From assembly GCF_934202235.1 (NCBI RefSeq), contig NZ_CAKPXS010000002.1:1-64000 (forward strand): a stretch of 64,000 nucleotides of DNA. The letters are read 5' to 3'. The stretch's first letter is position 1, and each line of letters starts with the position of its first letter. This document shows positions 9,101 to 17,138 of the stretch, piece after piece. The translations under genes and the position numbers were made by a program. Source of the DNA: an uncultured Limosilactobacillus sp. (GTDB taxonomy: Bacteria; Bacillota; Bacilli; Lactobacillales; Lactobacillaceae). The notes beneath the pieces were generated by a model, which was not told the origin of the DNA, made no database searches, and saw nothing but the letters and a program-made list of their open reading frames with translations.

Positions 9101-12100
9101 ATGCGACGAGTGTGATTTACAGTACTAGTAATCATGGTGAGGATTTACCACAGGTAGTTATTGGTGCCGCGACGCCGGCCTCAGCTAAGTTGACGGTGGT
9201 TGGCAAAGCCCAGGTTAAGACCGTCGTCCACTACGTCAAGGATGGTGTTGATCACTATGTCACACTGCCAGACAAGACCGTGACCTATGATGAAGGTACC
9301 CAGACGATGAAACGGGCCGATTTCTTGGCAAAGGACAGCGATTTAACAACTAATGATCGTCAGCTTTTGCCAGAGCACATGGTTTTGGATTATGCTCACC
9401 CAACGATCAAGAACTCTAATGCTACCTACTCACAGGGTTATCCGAACGGTACTGCTGCGTTTGGCCAGCCGGTCAAGTATGACTTTGACGGGGATGCGGT
9501 CGTCTTTGAAGGCAAGGTTGCCGAAAAGGTTAGTGACACGCACCACGTCACCGAGACCGTTCACTTTGTTAAGGCTGATGGTACGAAGGTCGCTGATGAT
9601 GTGGTTAAAAAATCGAAGGACTTTCGGCGAACTGGCTACAAGAACCCGTTCACCGGGGAAGTCAGCTGGGCAGCAACGACCGCAACGGACACGCTTCCGG
9701 TGGTGCCGAGTCCAACTATTTCTGGCTATCAGGCCTCAACGACTTCCATTCCAGCAGTCACTGTCGACCCGACGACTAATGATATTGAAAAGAAGGTTGT
9801 CTACACCCCAACCAAGCAGACCATCAACTACCAAATTGTTGATGATTCTGACCATGGCAAGGTGCTAAAGGCCGACGACTTAGCCAGTGGTGATTCGGCA
9901 AGCACAGTACCGGATAGCGCGAAGACAACTCTGCAGGGCATTGTGGAGTCGTTCCTGAACCAAGGCTACGCTTTAGGGCAGGACTACCAGTTGCCGAAGA
10001 ACTTTGACACGAATGACCAAGACAACCAAACCGTGATTGTCCACCTGCTTCACGGGACGACAGTCCAGACTACTGCCAAGGCTGTCAAGCGGACGATTGC
10101 CTACTATGACAAGACCACGGGCCAGGAGCTGCCAACTGCTGTGGCCCACCATGATCCGCAAACCGTTAACTTTAGTCAAACGGCGGTTACTGATGCGGTG
10201 ACTAACCAGGCTATTGGCTACAACACGACGGGTCACTACACCGAATACACCGGTGCTAATGGCCAGCAGGTGAAGGTTTATACGGTCGACACGAAGAAGG
10301 CTAACGATGCTTGGCAGACGACGGCCAACAGCTGGGACCAGGTCACTAACCCCGACTTACGGACAGCGGGTTATGAACCGGCTACTGATGAATCCGGAAC
10401 GGCTATGCCGACGATCGCTAAACAGACGGTGAGTGCCACTGACGATGACCAAACCGTCAAGGTTTACTACGTTGAACACGTCGTACCGGTCAACGCCACG
10501 ACCAAGGTGACGGCGGGCCAGCCAGTAACTGACCATAGCCCATACCAGTGGCCAGCGAAGAACCAGTTTGACGCCAAGAATTACCAGTCACAGTCGACCC
10601 GGCAGATCCGTTACCAGTTTACTAATGGGACCCAGGCCGCCGATCCAGTCACGGAAACGGTCACCTTTAACCGGACGGGGAAGATGAACCTGGTCACCGG
10701 GGCAGTCACGCCAAACAACGACTGGCAAGCAGTGTCGTCAACCATCGACCAGGGCGGCAAAACCACCGGCGGTCAAAACGTCAAGCAGTACGAAGTAGTC
10801 GCTTCACCAGTGATCCCTGGGTATACGGCGGATAAGTTGAGCGTTGCGGCGACTGACGCGGTCCAGGGGAAGAACGCGGCTGACGTGGTTGTTACTTATG
10901 CCCCCGACCAGCAGAAACTGACCTACACCGTCAAGGACGCCACGACCGGTCAAACGCTGGCCAAGCAGGTAGCCTTGCCAAACGGGACGGGAGTTTCTGA
11001 TGGTGCTGTTAGTGATGCTGCTAAGGCCAGCTACCAGCAGCTCATTGACCAGTACCAGCAAAAGGGCTACGTGGTTGATGCCCAGGCCTTGCCAACCAAG
11101 TACGACCGTGATGACCAGGTTGACCAAGACGTGCTGATCACTTTGCACCACCGGGTCCAAAAGGTCACTGGCAATGACACCACGGTGCCGGCCAAGAGCA
11201 AGCTGCAGTTGGCCGATCTGAAGAAGACAGCCACCCTGGATGTGAAATACATCAATCATGACGGGACAACCTTTACTGGTCAGAAGCCAACCAACGCCCA
11301 CCAGTCAGTCACGTTAGTCGGCACCACCTACCTTGACCTGGTTACCGGTGAGCTGACCAATAAGCCAATTAAGGACCAGCAAGGTAATGATGTTGTCAAT
11401 GCTGGTAACCACAACACGCCAGAGATTAGCTGGTCAACAGCGACTACGCAGGCAGTGCAATCACCATCAGAAACTGGGTACCACCCGTCAGATAATCAAG
11501 TACCGGCACTGACGATCAAAGTGGATAACAACGCCACGGCAGACCAAGGCTTGACAAGCGGGACAACGGTCACCCTGGTAAAGCCGACCAAGACGGCTAC
11601 CATTACCCGGACGGTTACCTATGCCAAGGACCCGACGGTCAAGGTCATTTACGTCGACCAGGATAACAGCAATCAACCAATTGCCAACACCGGATCAGGA
11701 GTGCTGACCGGGGTGGCTGACCAGCCGGTTGACTACCAGACGGCAAAGACGTTAACTGACTTAAAGCAGCACGGCTACGTCCTGGTTACTAACGGCTTTG
11801 ATCCGCAGGGGACCGCACCAAAGTATGATGGTTACAACACTGACACCCATACCTACACGGTTACCTTCAAGCACGCCACGACGACGGTAACGCCTGACCA
11901 GCCAAAGACGACGAAGGATAAGCTGCCGGACAATCAGTCCAAGAAGTATCCAGATGGGGTTGGCCAGGATGATTTGAACAAGACGGTTACGCGGACAATT
12001 AAGCTCCACCAGCCGGACGGGACAGTGAAGACGATCCCACAGACAGCTAAGCTGACTCGTAACGCCACGGTCGACGAGGTCACACTTCACGTTACGCCTG

Positions 12101-14304
12101 GAAAATGGACGCCGGGTAAGTGGGAACAGTACTCGGTTCCAACTTTGACGGGGTACACACCTTCGCAGTCCCAGGTACCTGCGAAGGATGTTGACAACAC
12201 GATGGATAACCAGGTGGTCGATATTACCTACGCTCCGAACAAGCAGGTAATTACCTACCAGGCAATTGATGATAACACTGGCAAGGTAATCAGCGGGGAC
12301 CAACCCGTTCGCTTAGCCAGTGGTGTGTCTGACCACGCAGTGCCGCCAACTACTCAACAAAAGCTGCAAGCGGCTATTCAGTACTATTTGGCTGAGGGAT
12401 ACGAACAAGTAGGGACGGCCCAAGTACCGGCTCACTTCGACCACCAGGATAATGATAACCAACTCATCACCCTCCACTTCAAGCACGGTTTATTGACAGT
12501 AGACCAACAGCATCCGGGGAAGCCAGGACAAAAGCTCAACCCGAATGATCCACGTTCCAACGCGCCAACCTTCCCAACAGACTCGGCGGACTTGACACAG
12601 ACGGTGACCCGGACGGTCAAGTTGACGGTTGGTAATGGTCAGCCGCAGACGATTGCGACCCAGCAGGTCGTTTTCAGTGGTAAGGGTACGATTGACCGAG
12701 TTACTGGCCAGTGGCAGCAGCCAGTCCAGTGGACTCACCAAAGCGGTGAGATGACCGCTGTGCCAATTCACGTTGATAACGGCTATCACCTTGTCTCAAT
12801 TGACCGCGATCGTGACGGCCAACAGGTTAAGGCGGTAACGGTCAAGGCAACGGATGACGACTATACCGTCAACGTGGTGATGGCCAAGGACCCGACGGTC
12901 AGGGTTGTTTACGTTGACCAGGATAATGGCAATCAAGCAATTGACAACACCGGATCAGGAGTGCTGACAGGGGTTGCCGGCCAGGCAGTTGACTACCAGA
13001 CGGCCGCAACGATTGCCCAGTTAAAGCAGCACGGCTACGTCCTGGTAGACAACGGCTTTGATTCGCAGGGGACAGCACCAAAGTATGATGGTGATAACAC
13101 TGCTACCCACACCTACACGGTCACCCTCAAACACGCGATGACAATGGTTACGCCAGACCAACCAAAGACACCAGCTGATACTCTGCCAGATAATCCGGGT
13201 CAGAAGTACCCAGATGGCGTTGGTCAGTCTGACCTGAACAAGACGGTCACCCGGCTAATTAGTCTGCACCGGCCAAATGGCATTACCGATAACACCGAAC
13301 AGAAGGTTCACTTGACGCGGACGGCAACGGTTGACGAGGTGACTGGCAAAGTCACTGCCGATAGTGATTGGACTACCGACCGGTGGTCAGCATACCAGAC
13401 GCCAACCATCACTGGTTATACACCCACGATCACGAACGTTCCAAAGGTAACGGTTGACGGTCAGACTGAGAACCAGACGGTGGACATTAGCTATACTGCC
13501 GATCCGCAAGAGATTGACTACCAGGTAGTTGATGACAACACTGGTAAGGTCATCAGCGGCGACCAACCAGTTCACTTAGTCAGTGGGGTGTCTGACCAGG
13601 GGGTACCAACTGAAGCTCACCAGGACCTGGACCAGGTTGTCGAGAATTACCAGAACCATGGTTACGTCCTCGTTAGTGGCGACCGGGTACCAAACCAGTT
13701 TGACCACGTGGATGATGACAACCAGTTGATTACCGTCCATGTTAAGCACGCAACGACCGTCGTCACTCCGGACCAGCCGAAGACCACGGCTGATAATTTG
13801 CCAGACAATCCGTCACAGCATTATCCAACAGGCGTTGGCCAAGACGACCTGAACAAGACGATCACCCGGACGATTAACCTCCACTTGCCAGATGGGTCGG
13901 TGAAGACAATCCACCAGGAGGCTCACCTGACGCGGACAGCGACAATCGACGAGGTTACTCGCCAGGTCACTTACGGCCAGTGGACGACGGCTGACTGGCC
14001 AGTATATGACGTGCCAACGATCAGCGGTTACACCGCAAGTCAAACCACTGTCCCGCTGACTAAGGTCATGAGCACTACTGCCCCGGCCACGGTAGACGTT
14101 TACTACCAGGCGATCCCACAAACAGTTAGTGGGCAGTCCAACGGGAGTGGTCCATCAACAGCTAATGCTTCTGCTAAGCAACGCAGTCAACAATTGCCAC
14201 AGACTGGGAACCATGATTCTCGAGCAGTACTAGGCTTAGGCGTCAGCGCTTTGTTGGGAATGATGGGCTTGTTAGGCAGCCAACACCGGCAAGATGACAA
14301 ATAA
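6169..14304 (+). CDS. Giant YSIRK/LPQTG mucus-binding adhesin (2711 aa)
   Basis: This is a secreted, wall-anchored giant adhesin. The signal peptide has a YSIRK-type FGLRKLSIGVTSVLL motif. In-frame ATGs exist at 6133, 6154 and 6169. I chose 6169 because MVGKNN aligns with the start of the paralogue at 25018, and all three have weak ribosome binding sites. Residues ~60-1020 form a non-repetitive region with no domain I recognise. From ~1030 on there are MucBP and related beta-rich modules, ending in two ~420-residue super-repeats. The anchor is LPQTG (14194-14208), a hydrophobic stretch and RQDDK. Sortase A should attach it to peptidoglycan. Repeat blocks (TPDQPKT, LPDNP, TVTRTI, LTRTATVDEVT) closely match the gene at 2-1687. 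Mucin binding is a family-based inference; the role of the N-terminal region is open. Confidence 0.93.
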   Translation: MVGKNNQQNKLQANAKHVPHFGLRKLSIGVTSVLLSTLVYLGGNMAAQADTKTSTEPTINTVNSNNQLIGSRVTLKTNQQPTIENQNGVQTLTESKTQVASSQASPVEVPANQDANDNKAAVGKGQAEEHQLVDGDKAKVKISNNQLDETKDNSTLTLITNNFHAGDTYQLYIPKGGISISQGDVSSLSPSFGTTTFDDSNPNYYVITDKFITAGNISQNINLALAANTIPGLTTAGSYEKLTDHAFIIKNGKRIGEFDLKVVGKPFTFSEQNASTIDNVVNHSAGVDLVTEVSPSAAGVITKTDDLTHIKLVYHLPAHYTAKSIDFQTTDKHPQTLAHVDVTAATIAGQTLTLDLSVDANSPLKSLLTDGKAVRVSLTGVYDVPDSAFNKDNLYQTQLHQPTITLTDQNNYSITHDGDPVVQTVLKSGDQLNWGQIVKIDHHYTADYVNKTDGVPGNTVDVDDQHKNEGSGMQAQFTPISNQTIHNVVISLQMPDGINVHSVQINSKGNGIDDLDTAYGIQVTYTDGTTEILSIPDNNLITGQANKAIRSLSVKYATYSPDDDLSLMLNNGDNFTVAKKHANGELVQAGDLLVLQATIANDQLKPATFKTTEDRLTTYKENDQKGIFMAGIGNQQNQTPGDLKAGSISYEACSSGYGNPHFDHPVMYIQMPDNAVWDQSKPLEIQTGGTSFWIDPRSVILTPKSVTTLEVNGHIFLKVDLSDYTDVKDGFSVIVKYNNGIDFLTSTKYSPFMVVADNLDNGVGYVTHPTANNLEADDRATFEALLNQEHIDPNKVSYNSSQSSWYHSEWKINTANGTTVATMTKGNTDSGPALAGTQDINGNDPAHFTVYGSIINANSDANIADATQVINLPSTADGKSEFTPVLTGPVTLTDPNTGADLASRATITYYTDRADLSQGANSLAGKAGLSADQVTDWSQIKAIKVVFNKQPLEKQTTARVTMKMVDHHIYDDVGKTIYATSVIYSTSNHGEDLPQVVIGAATPASAKLTVVGKAQVKTVVHYVKDGVDHYVTLPDKTVTYDEGTQTMKRADFLAKDSDLTTNDRQLLPEHMVLDYAHPTIKNSNATYSQGYPNGTAAFGQPVKYDFDGDAVVFEGKVAEKVSDTHHVTETVHFVKADGTKVADDVVKKSKDFRRTGYKNPFTGEVSWAATTATDTLPVVPSPTISGYQASTTSIPAVTVDPTTNDIEKKVVYTPTKQTINYQIVDDSDHGKVLKADDLASGDSASTVPDSAKTTLQGIVESFLNQGYALGQDYQLPKNFDTNDQDNQTVIVHLLHGTTVQTTAKAVKRTIAYYDKTTGQELPTAVAHHDPQTVNFSQTAVTDAVTNQAIGYNTTGHYTEYTGANGQQVKVYTVDTKKANDAWQTTANSWDQVTNPDLRTAGYEPATDESGTAMPTIAKQTVSATDDDQTVKVYYVEHVVPVNATTKVTAGQPVTDHSPYQWPAKNQFDAKNYQSQSTRQIRYQFTNGTQAADPVTETVTFNRTGKMNLVTGAVTPNNDWQAVSSTIDQGGKTTGGQNVKQYEVVASPVIPGYTADKLSVAATDAVQGKNAADVVVTYAPDQQKLTYTVKDATTGQTLAKQVALPNGTGVSDGAVSDAAKASYQQLIDQYQQKGYVVDAQALPTKYDRDDQVDQDVLITLHHRVQKVTGNDTTVPAKSKLQLADLKKTATLDVKYINHDGTTFTGQKPTNAHQSVTLVGTTYLDLVTGELTNKPIKDQQGNDVVNAGNHNTPEISWSTATTQAVQSPSETGYHPSDNQVPALTIKVDNNATADQGLTSGTTVTLVKPTKTATITRTVTYAKDPTVKVIYVDQDNSNQPIANTGSGVLTGVADQPVDYQTAKTLTDLKQHGYVLVTNGFDPQGTAPKYDGYNTDTHTYTVTFKHATTTVTPDQPKTTKDKLPDNQSKKYPDGVGQDDLNKTVTRTIKLHQPDGTVKTIPQTAKLTRNATVDEVTLHVTPGKWTPGKWEQYSVPTLTGYTPSQSQVPAKDVDNTMDNQVVDITYAPNKQVITYQAIDDNTGKVISGDQPVRLASGVSDHAVPPTTQQKLQAAIQYYLAEGYEQVGTAQVPAHFDHQDNDNQLITLHFKHGLLTVDQQHPGKPGQKLNPNDPRSNAPTFPTDSADLTQTVTRTVKLTVGNGQPQTIATQQVVFSGKGTIDRVTGQWQQPVQWTHQSGEMTAVPIHVDNGYHLVSIDRDRDGQQVKAVTVKATDDDYTVNVVMAKDPTVRVVYVDQDNGNQAIDNTGSGVLTGVAGQAVDYQTAATIAQLKQHGYVLVDNGFDSQGTAPKYDGDNTATHTYTVTLKHAMTMVTPDQPKTPADTLPDNPGQKYPDGVGQSDLNKTVTRLISLHRPNGITDNTEQKVHLTRTATVDEVTGKVTADSDWTTDRWSAYQTPTITGYTPTITNVPKVTVDGQTENQTVDISYTADPQEIDYQVVDDNTGKVISGDQPVHLVSGVSDQGVPTEAHQDLDQVVENYQNHGYVLVSGDRVPNQFDHVDDDNQLITVHVKHATTVVTPDQPKTTADNLPDNPSQHYPTGVGQDDLNKTITRTINLHLPDGSVKTIHQEAHLTRTATIDEVTRQVTYGQWTTADWPVYDVPTISGYTASQTTVPLTKVMSTTAPATVDVYYQAIPQTVSGQSNGSGPSTANASAKQRSQQLPQTGNHDSRAVLGLGVSALLGMMGLLGSQHRQDDK
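11624..14143 (+). repeat. Two ~1260-bp super-repeats in the giant adhesin
   Basis: The blocks starting AKDPTVKVIYVDQDN (near 11623) and AKDPTVRVVYVDQDN (near 12883) are offset by 1260 bp. They stay collinear through GSGVLTGVA, LKQHGYVLV, TPDQPKT, TVDEVT and DDNTGKVISGDQPV, with a one-codon indel. Each super-repeat therefore combines several MucBP-type modules in the same order. Confidence 0.85.
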
Positions 14305-14319
14305 TTAATCGAGGTGCAA

Positions 14320-14364
14320 AACGCCCCTGCATTCAGGATGACTGAGTGCGGGGGCGTTGTTGTT
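14320..14364 (+). terminator. Intrinsic terminator of the giant adhesin gene
   Basis: A 17-bp stem begins AACGCCCCTGC, closes on GCGGGGGCGTT with a 5-nt loop, and runs into a T-rich tail. Confidence 0.88.
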
Positions 14365-14437
14365 TTGGTTTGGAGATAGACACAACAGGGTAATTAGCAT
14401 TTATGCTAAAATGTTTTACCGAAAGGAGAATCAATTA

Positions 14438-15595
14438 ATGACCAAGTATCGTTTACAGTCCATCACCTTTGTGCTGGTTGCTTTTCTCTTGGGCTGTAAT
14501 GAATTTATGGTGGTGGGAGTTCTTTCCAACATCGCGAAAAGTTACCAAGCGTCACTGTCCACTGTTGGTTTGCTGGTGACGATGTTTGCCCTGACGTACG
14601 CAATTTGTACGCCGGTGCTGACCACCATTACGAGTAAGTATGACCGGTTTAAAGTGCTGATGACTTTGATAGTCATCTTTCTCATTGGCAACACTTTAAC
14701 GGCCTGTGCCCCGAATTTATGGGTGCTTTTTGTCTCGCGGATTATTACTGCTGCCGTTGCTGGGGCAATTATTTCTTTGATTCTAGTGTATGTCAGCATT
14801 GTGGCGCCGATCGAAAAACGCTCAATGCTGGTAGCAACCGTTTTTTCAGGATTTAGTACCGCGACCATTATTGGGGTGCCGATCGGGACAACCATTTCAA
14901 CCGCTTTTTCCTGGCACGTTAGTTTTGCCTTGATTAGTGTCCTGACAATGGTGGTTGGTGGTTTCCTCTACTGCTTGGTGCCGCGTCACACTAAGCAGAC
15001 CAAGGGTTCCATTGCCCACCAGGTCCAGCTACTAAAAGATCGGCGGATCATTTTAGGAATTGTGGTAATGGTGACGTTGATGGCCGCGGAATACACCTTC
15101 TACACCTACATCCGGCCGATTATCACCAACGTTCTTCACTTCAGCACAACGCAGTTAAACTGGCTGTTAGGCCTTATTGGGGTGATGTTCATCATTGGCA
15201 ATACCTGCGCGGGGGTCATTTCCAGCCGCTACGGGGTGACGAAGCTGCCACTGATTAGTTTGGCTTGCCTGGCCTTCCTGCTGGTGATGGGGTTGAGCTT
15301 TCAATTATCCTGGTTGGGGATTGCCCTACTGTGCGTGATTTGCCTTGTTTTGGGAATGCCGGGATCGATTTTGCAGGTGATGTTCCTCAACGTTGCAGAC
15401 CATGACTACCCGTCAGCGATTAACCTGGCGTCGTCGCTTAACCCGATCTGTACCAATGTGGGGGTGACGGTCGGGTCGTTTACTGCGTCGATGGCGGTGA
15501 ACTTCGTCTCCATTCAACAAATTGGTTACATCGGGGCAGTCTTTGCCGCGGTGGGAACTGTTTGTTCAGTCCTGCTGTTGCGACAACGAGCTTAA
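14438..15595 (+). CDS. MFS transporter, DHA1-type drug efflux
   Basis: The 385-residue protein has about 12 predicted transmembrane segments. A conserved cytoplasmic loop after TM2 (SKYDRFKVL) and a G-rich TM5 (SGFSTATIIGVPIGTTI) are typical of antiporters of the DHA1 family, the arabinose-efflux (AraJ) group. It would export a small hydrophobic compound in exchange for protons across the plasma membrane. An upstream in-frame start at 14357 exists, but the ATG at 14438 has AAAGGAG 10 bp ahead and gives a normal first helix, so I chose it. It is monocistronic between two terminators. The substrate is unknown. Confidence 0.88.
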   Translation: MTKYRLQSITFVLVAFLLGCNEFMVVGVLSNIAKSYQASLSTVGLLVTMFALTYAICTPVLTTITSKYDRFKVLMTLIVIFLIGNTLTACAPNLWVLFVSRIITAAVAGAIISLILVYVSIVAPIEKRSMLVATVFSGFSTATIIGVPIGTTISTAFSWHVSFALISVLTMVVGGFLYCLVPRHTKQTKGSIAHQVQLLKDRRIILGIVVMVTLMAAEYTFYTYIRPIITNVLHFSTTQLNWLLGLIGVMFIIGNTCAGVISSRYGVTKLPLISLACLAFLLVMGLSFQLSWLGIALLCVICLVLGMPGSILQVMFLNVADHDYPSAINLASSLNPICTNVGVTVGSFTASMAVNFVSIQQIGYIGAVFAAVGTVCSVLLLRQRA

Positions 15596-15615
15596 TAATA
15601 TTTCTCAATAAAAAC

Positions 15616-15653
15616 AGCCGCGAGCGTTGGGTACTCCAATGCTGGCGGCTTTA
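15616..15653. terminator. Terminator between the convergent MFS and mscL genes
   Basis: The stem AGCCGC..GCGTTGG / CCAATGC..GCGGCT has A-rich and T-rich flanks, so it may act in both directions. Confidence 0.8.
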
Positions 15654-15662
15654 CTTATGTGA

Positions 15663-16091
15663 CTAACGTTGTGGCTTGATGGTTGGCGTAGTTGCGGTCG
15701 GGGAGGATTGCGGTTGGTCAGCTTTTTGCTGCTTGAGTGTTTCAGCAATTTCCTTGAGGTATTGCACTTCTTCACTGACTACTTCTTCCTGTGGTTCCTC
15801 CTTCTTCTGGCTGAAGTGGTTGACGCCCTTGACTAGTAAGAAGACGACAAAGGAAATGATTAGGAAGTTAATGACCGCGTTGAGAAAGGAGCCAACCTTG
15901 AATTGGGCGGCACCCACGGAAAAGGCGATGTTGGAGAGGTCAATTTTGCCAATAAACAACCCGATCAGGGGGTTGATGAGGTAAGTGACGAGGTCCTTGA
16001 CAATGGTCGTGAACGCTGAACCGACAATAATTCCGACTGCCATGTCCATCACGTTACCACGGGCGATAAACTCCTTAAATTCTTTTAGCAT
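15663..16091 (-). CDS. mscL: Large-conductance mechanosensitive channel MscL
   Basis: The 142-residue protein begins with the diagnostic MLKEFKEFIARGNVMDMAVGI, covering the amphipathic N-helix and the pore-lining TM1 with its G-x-x-x-G packing. It continues with INPLIG, an extracellular loop, TM2 (AVINFLIISFVVFLLVKGVNHF) and a charged cytoplasmic bundle helix. It forms a homopentameric channel that opens under membrane tension to release solutes on hypo-osmotic shock. The C-tail is Pro/Thr/Ser-rich and slightly longer than in E. coli MscL. The start has a strong AAAGGAGG. It is monocistronic and convergent with the MFS gene. Confidence 0.97.
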   Translation of the reverse strand: MLKEFKEFIARGNVMDMAVGIIVGSAFTTIVKDLVTYLINPLIGLFIGKIDLSNIAFSVGAAQFKVGSFLNAVINFLIISFVVFLLVKGVNHFSQKKEEPQEEVVSEEVQYLKEIAETLKQQKADQPQSSPTATTPTIKPQR

Positions 16092-16268
16092 GGGGTTCCT
16101 CCTTTAAACTGATTGTTGATACTTAAATTTTATCAGAGCGGCTAGTGACGAACAAAGTAGAACGATTGTTGGCCGCCAAACTTGGTGATTTTTTAACTAT
16201 TTATCTATGTCAAGATGGGAAGTATTCATACCTAAAAGACATTATGCAAAGAATTATGTCAAACAAAC

Positions 16269-16298
16269 TTGACAAAAAGTCAAAACAGTTGATAATAA
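16269..16298 (+). promoter_or_regulatory. Promoter with putative XRE operator
   Basis: TTGACA (16269-16274) is followed by -10 candidates GATAAT (16291-16296, 16-bp spacer) or TAATAA (16293-16298, 18-bp spacer). The -35 is embedded in a palindrome TTGAC-AAAAA-GTCAA (16269-16283). This is a plausible self-operator for the XRE gene of the same transcript. Confidence 0.55.
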
Positions 16299-16327
16299 AG
16301 ACAACACAAGGAAAGAAGGGAATTTAC

Positions 16328-16816
16328 ATGGATATTTTAACAACGATCTTTATTGCGGCCTTAGTGGTGTTTATATTAGTTCTTTTGGCAACGAGTAAGA
16401 AAGGCCAGTTTGATGAGCGCCAAGAATTAATTCGTGGTCGCGGGTTTAAGTATGGTTTTTGGGCGATATGTCTAGTTGATGCCTTGCTTTTGCTGGTAGT
16501 GCGCAAATTTGTATTATCACCACAGTTGCTGTTGTTGCTTTCGCTGTTTGCGGGGCTCTGGGTGTTCAGCCTGTATGCCTTGTGGGATTCTGCTTACTTT
16601 GCGATGAACCAGAAAAAGATTAAGCAGTTGAGTTGGCTATTCCTCTTCTTGGGTGTTTTATACACTGTTCAGTCAATTACTGACCCGGAACTGCGGCACA
16701 TTAGCCTACGTTCGTGGAACGGGTCAATTGGGATCTTAATAATGGCGGTTTACTTTCTGACTGTTGGGGGACTGATGGTCTACTGCGTTTACCGTGATCA
16801 ACATAAGCAGGACTAG
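16328..16816 (+). CDS. Four-TM membrane protein paired with an XRE regulator
   Basis: The 162-residue protein has an N-terminal transmembrane helix, a conserved-looking cytoplasmic stretch FDERQELIRGRGFKYGF, and three further hydrophobic segments. A longer GTG-started frame exists from 16145. The ATG at 16328 is preferred because the promoter at 16269-16298 would otherwise fall inside the gene, and GAAAGAAGGG precedes it. It is followed after 4 bp by a small XRE repressor. This gene pair is common in Firmicutes, but its physiological role is not well established. No catalytic motif is visible, and function is unknown. Confidence 0.75.
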   Translation: MDILTTIFIAALVVFILVLLATSKKGQFDERQELIRGRGFKYGFWAICLVDALLLLVVRKFVLSPQLLLLLSLFAGLWVFSLYALWDSAYFAMNQKKIKQLSWLFLFLGVLYTVQSITDPELRHISLRSWNGSIGILIMAVYFLTVGGLMVYCVYRDQHKQD

Positions 16817-16820
16817 GCCA

Positions 16821-17018
16821 ATGAAAAATTTAAAAATGAAAGCAGCCCGCGCGGGCAAAGATTGGTCGCAACAAGAACTGGCCGAGACGGTCGGGGTTTC
16901 ACGACAAACGATTTCCGCCATTGAAAAGTGCAACTATAACCCGTCGGTCAACCTCTGCATCAAGATTTGCCAGGCCTTAGGCAAGACCTTAGACGACCTC
17001 TTTTGGCCGGACAATTAA
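16821..17018 (+). CDS. Small XRE-family transcriptional regulator
   Basis: The 66-residue protein is essentially one Cro/CI-type helix-turn-helix domain. Its recognition helix region is WSQQELAETVGVSRQTISAIEK, followed by YNPSVNLCIKICQALGKTLDDLF. Such stand-alone regulators usually repress their own operon. The start at 16821 gives the normal domain length; an upstream in-frame ATG at 16794 would overlap the preceding membrane-protein gene. It is cotranscribed with that gene, and the palindrome at 16269-16283 is a likely binding site. The effector is unknown. It could also respond to a signal passed on by the membrane partner, which is an inference. Confidence 0.88.
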   Translation: MKNLKMKAARAGKDWSQQELAETVGVSRQTISAIEKCNYNPSVNLCIKICQALGKTLDDLFWPDN

Positions 17019-17138
17019 TGCTATTAAGCATGAGCCGCAAAATTTTGCTAGTCGGTAAGTCGCTGGTAATGTTTTGTGGTATTATAAAAGCCGTTATTAG
17101 CTTCTGGACGCTGATTCCAGAACGGGGAGGAATAGCAG

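Noticed and set aside
16328..17018. Toxin-antitoxin pair
   Set aside because: The first gene is a four-helix membrane protein without toxin features, and the XRE domain is a common autorepressor type; nothing supports toxicity.
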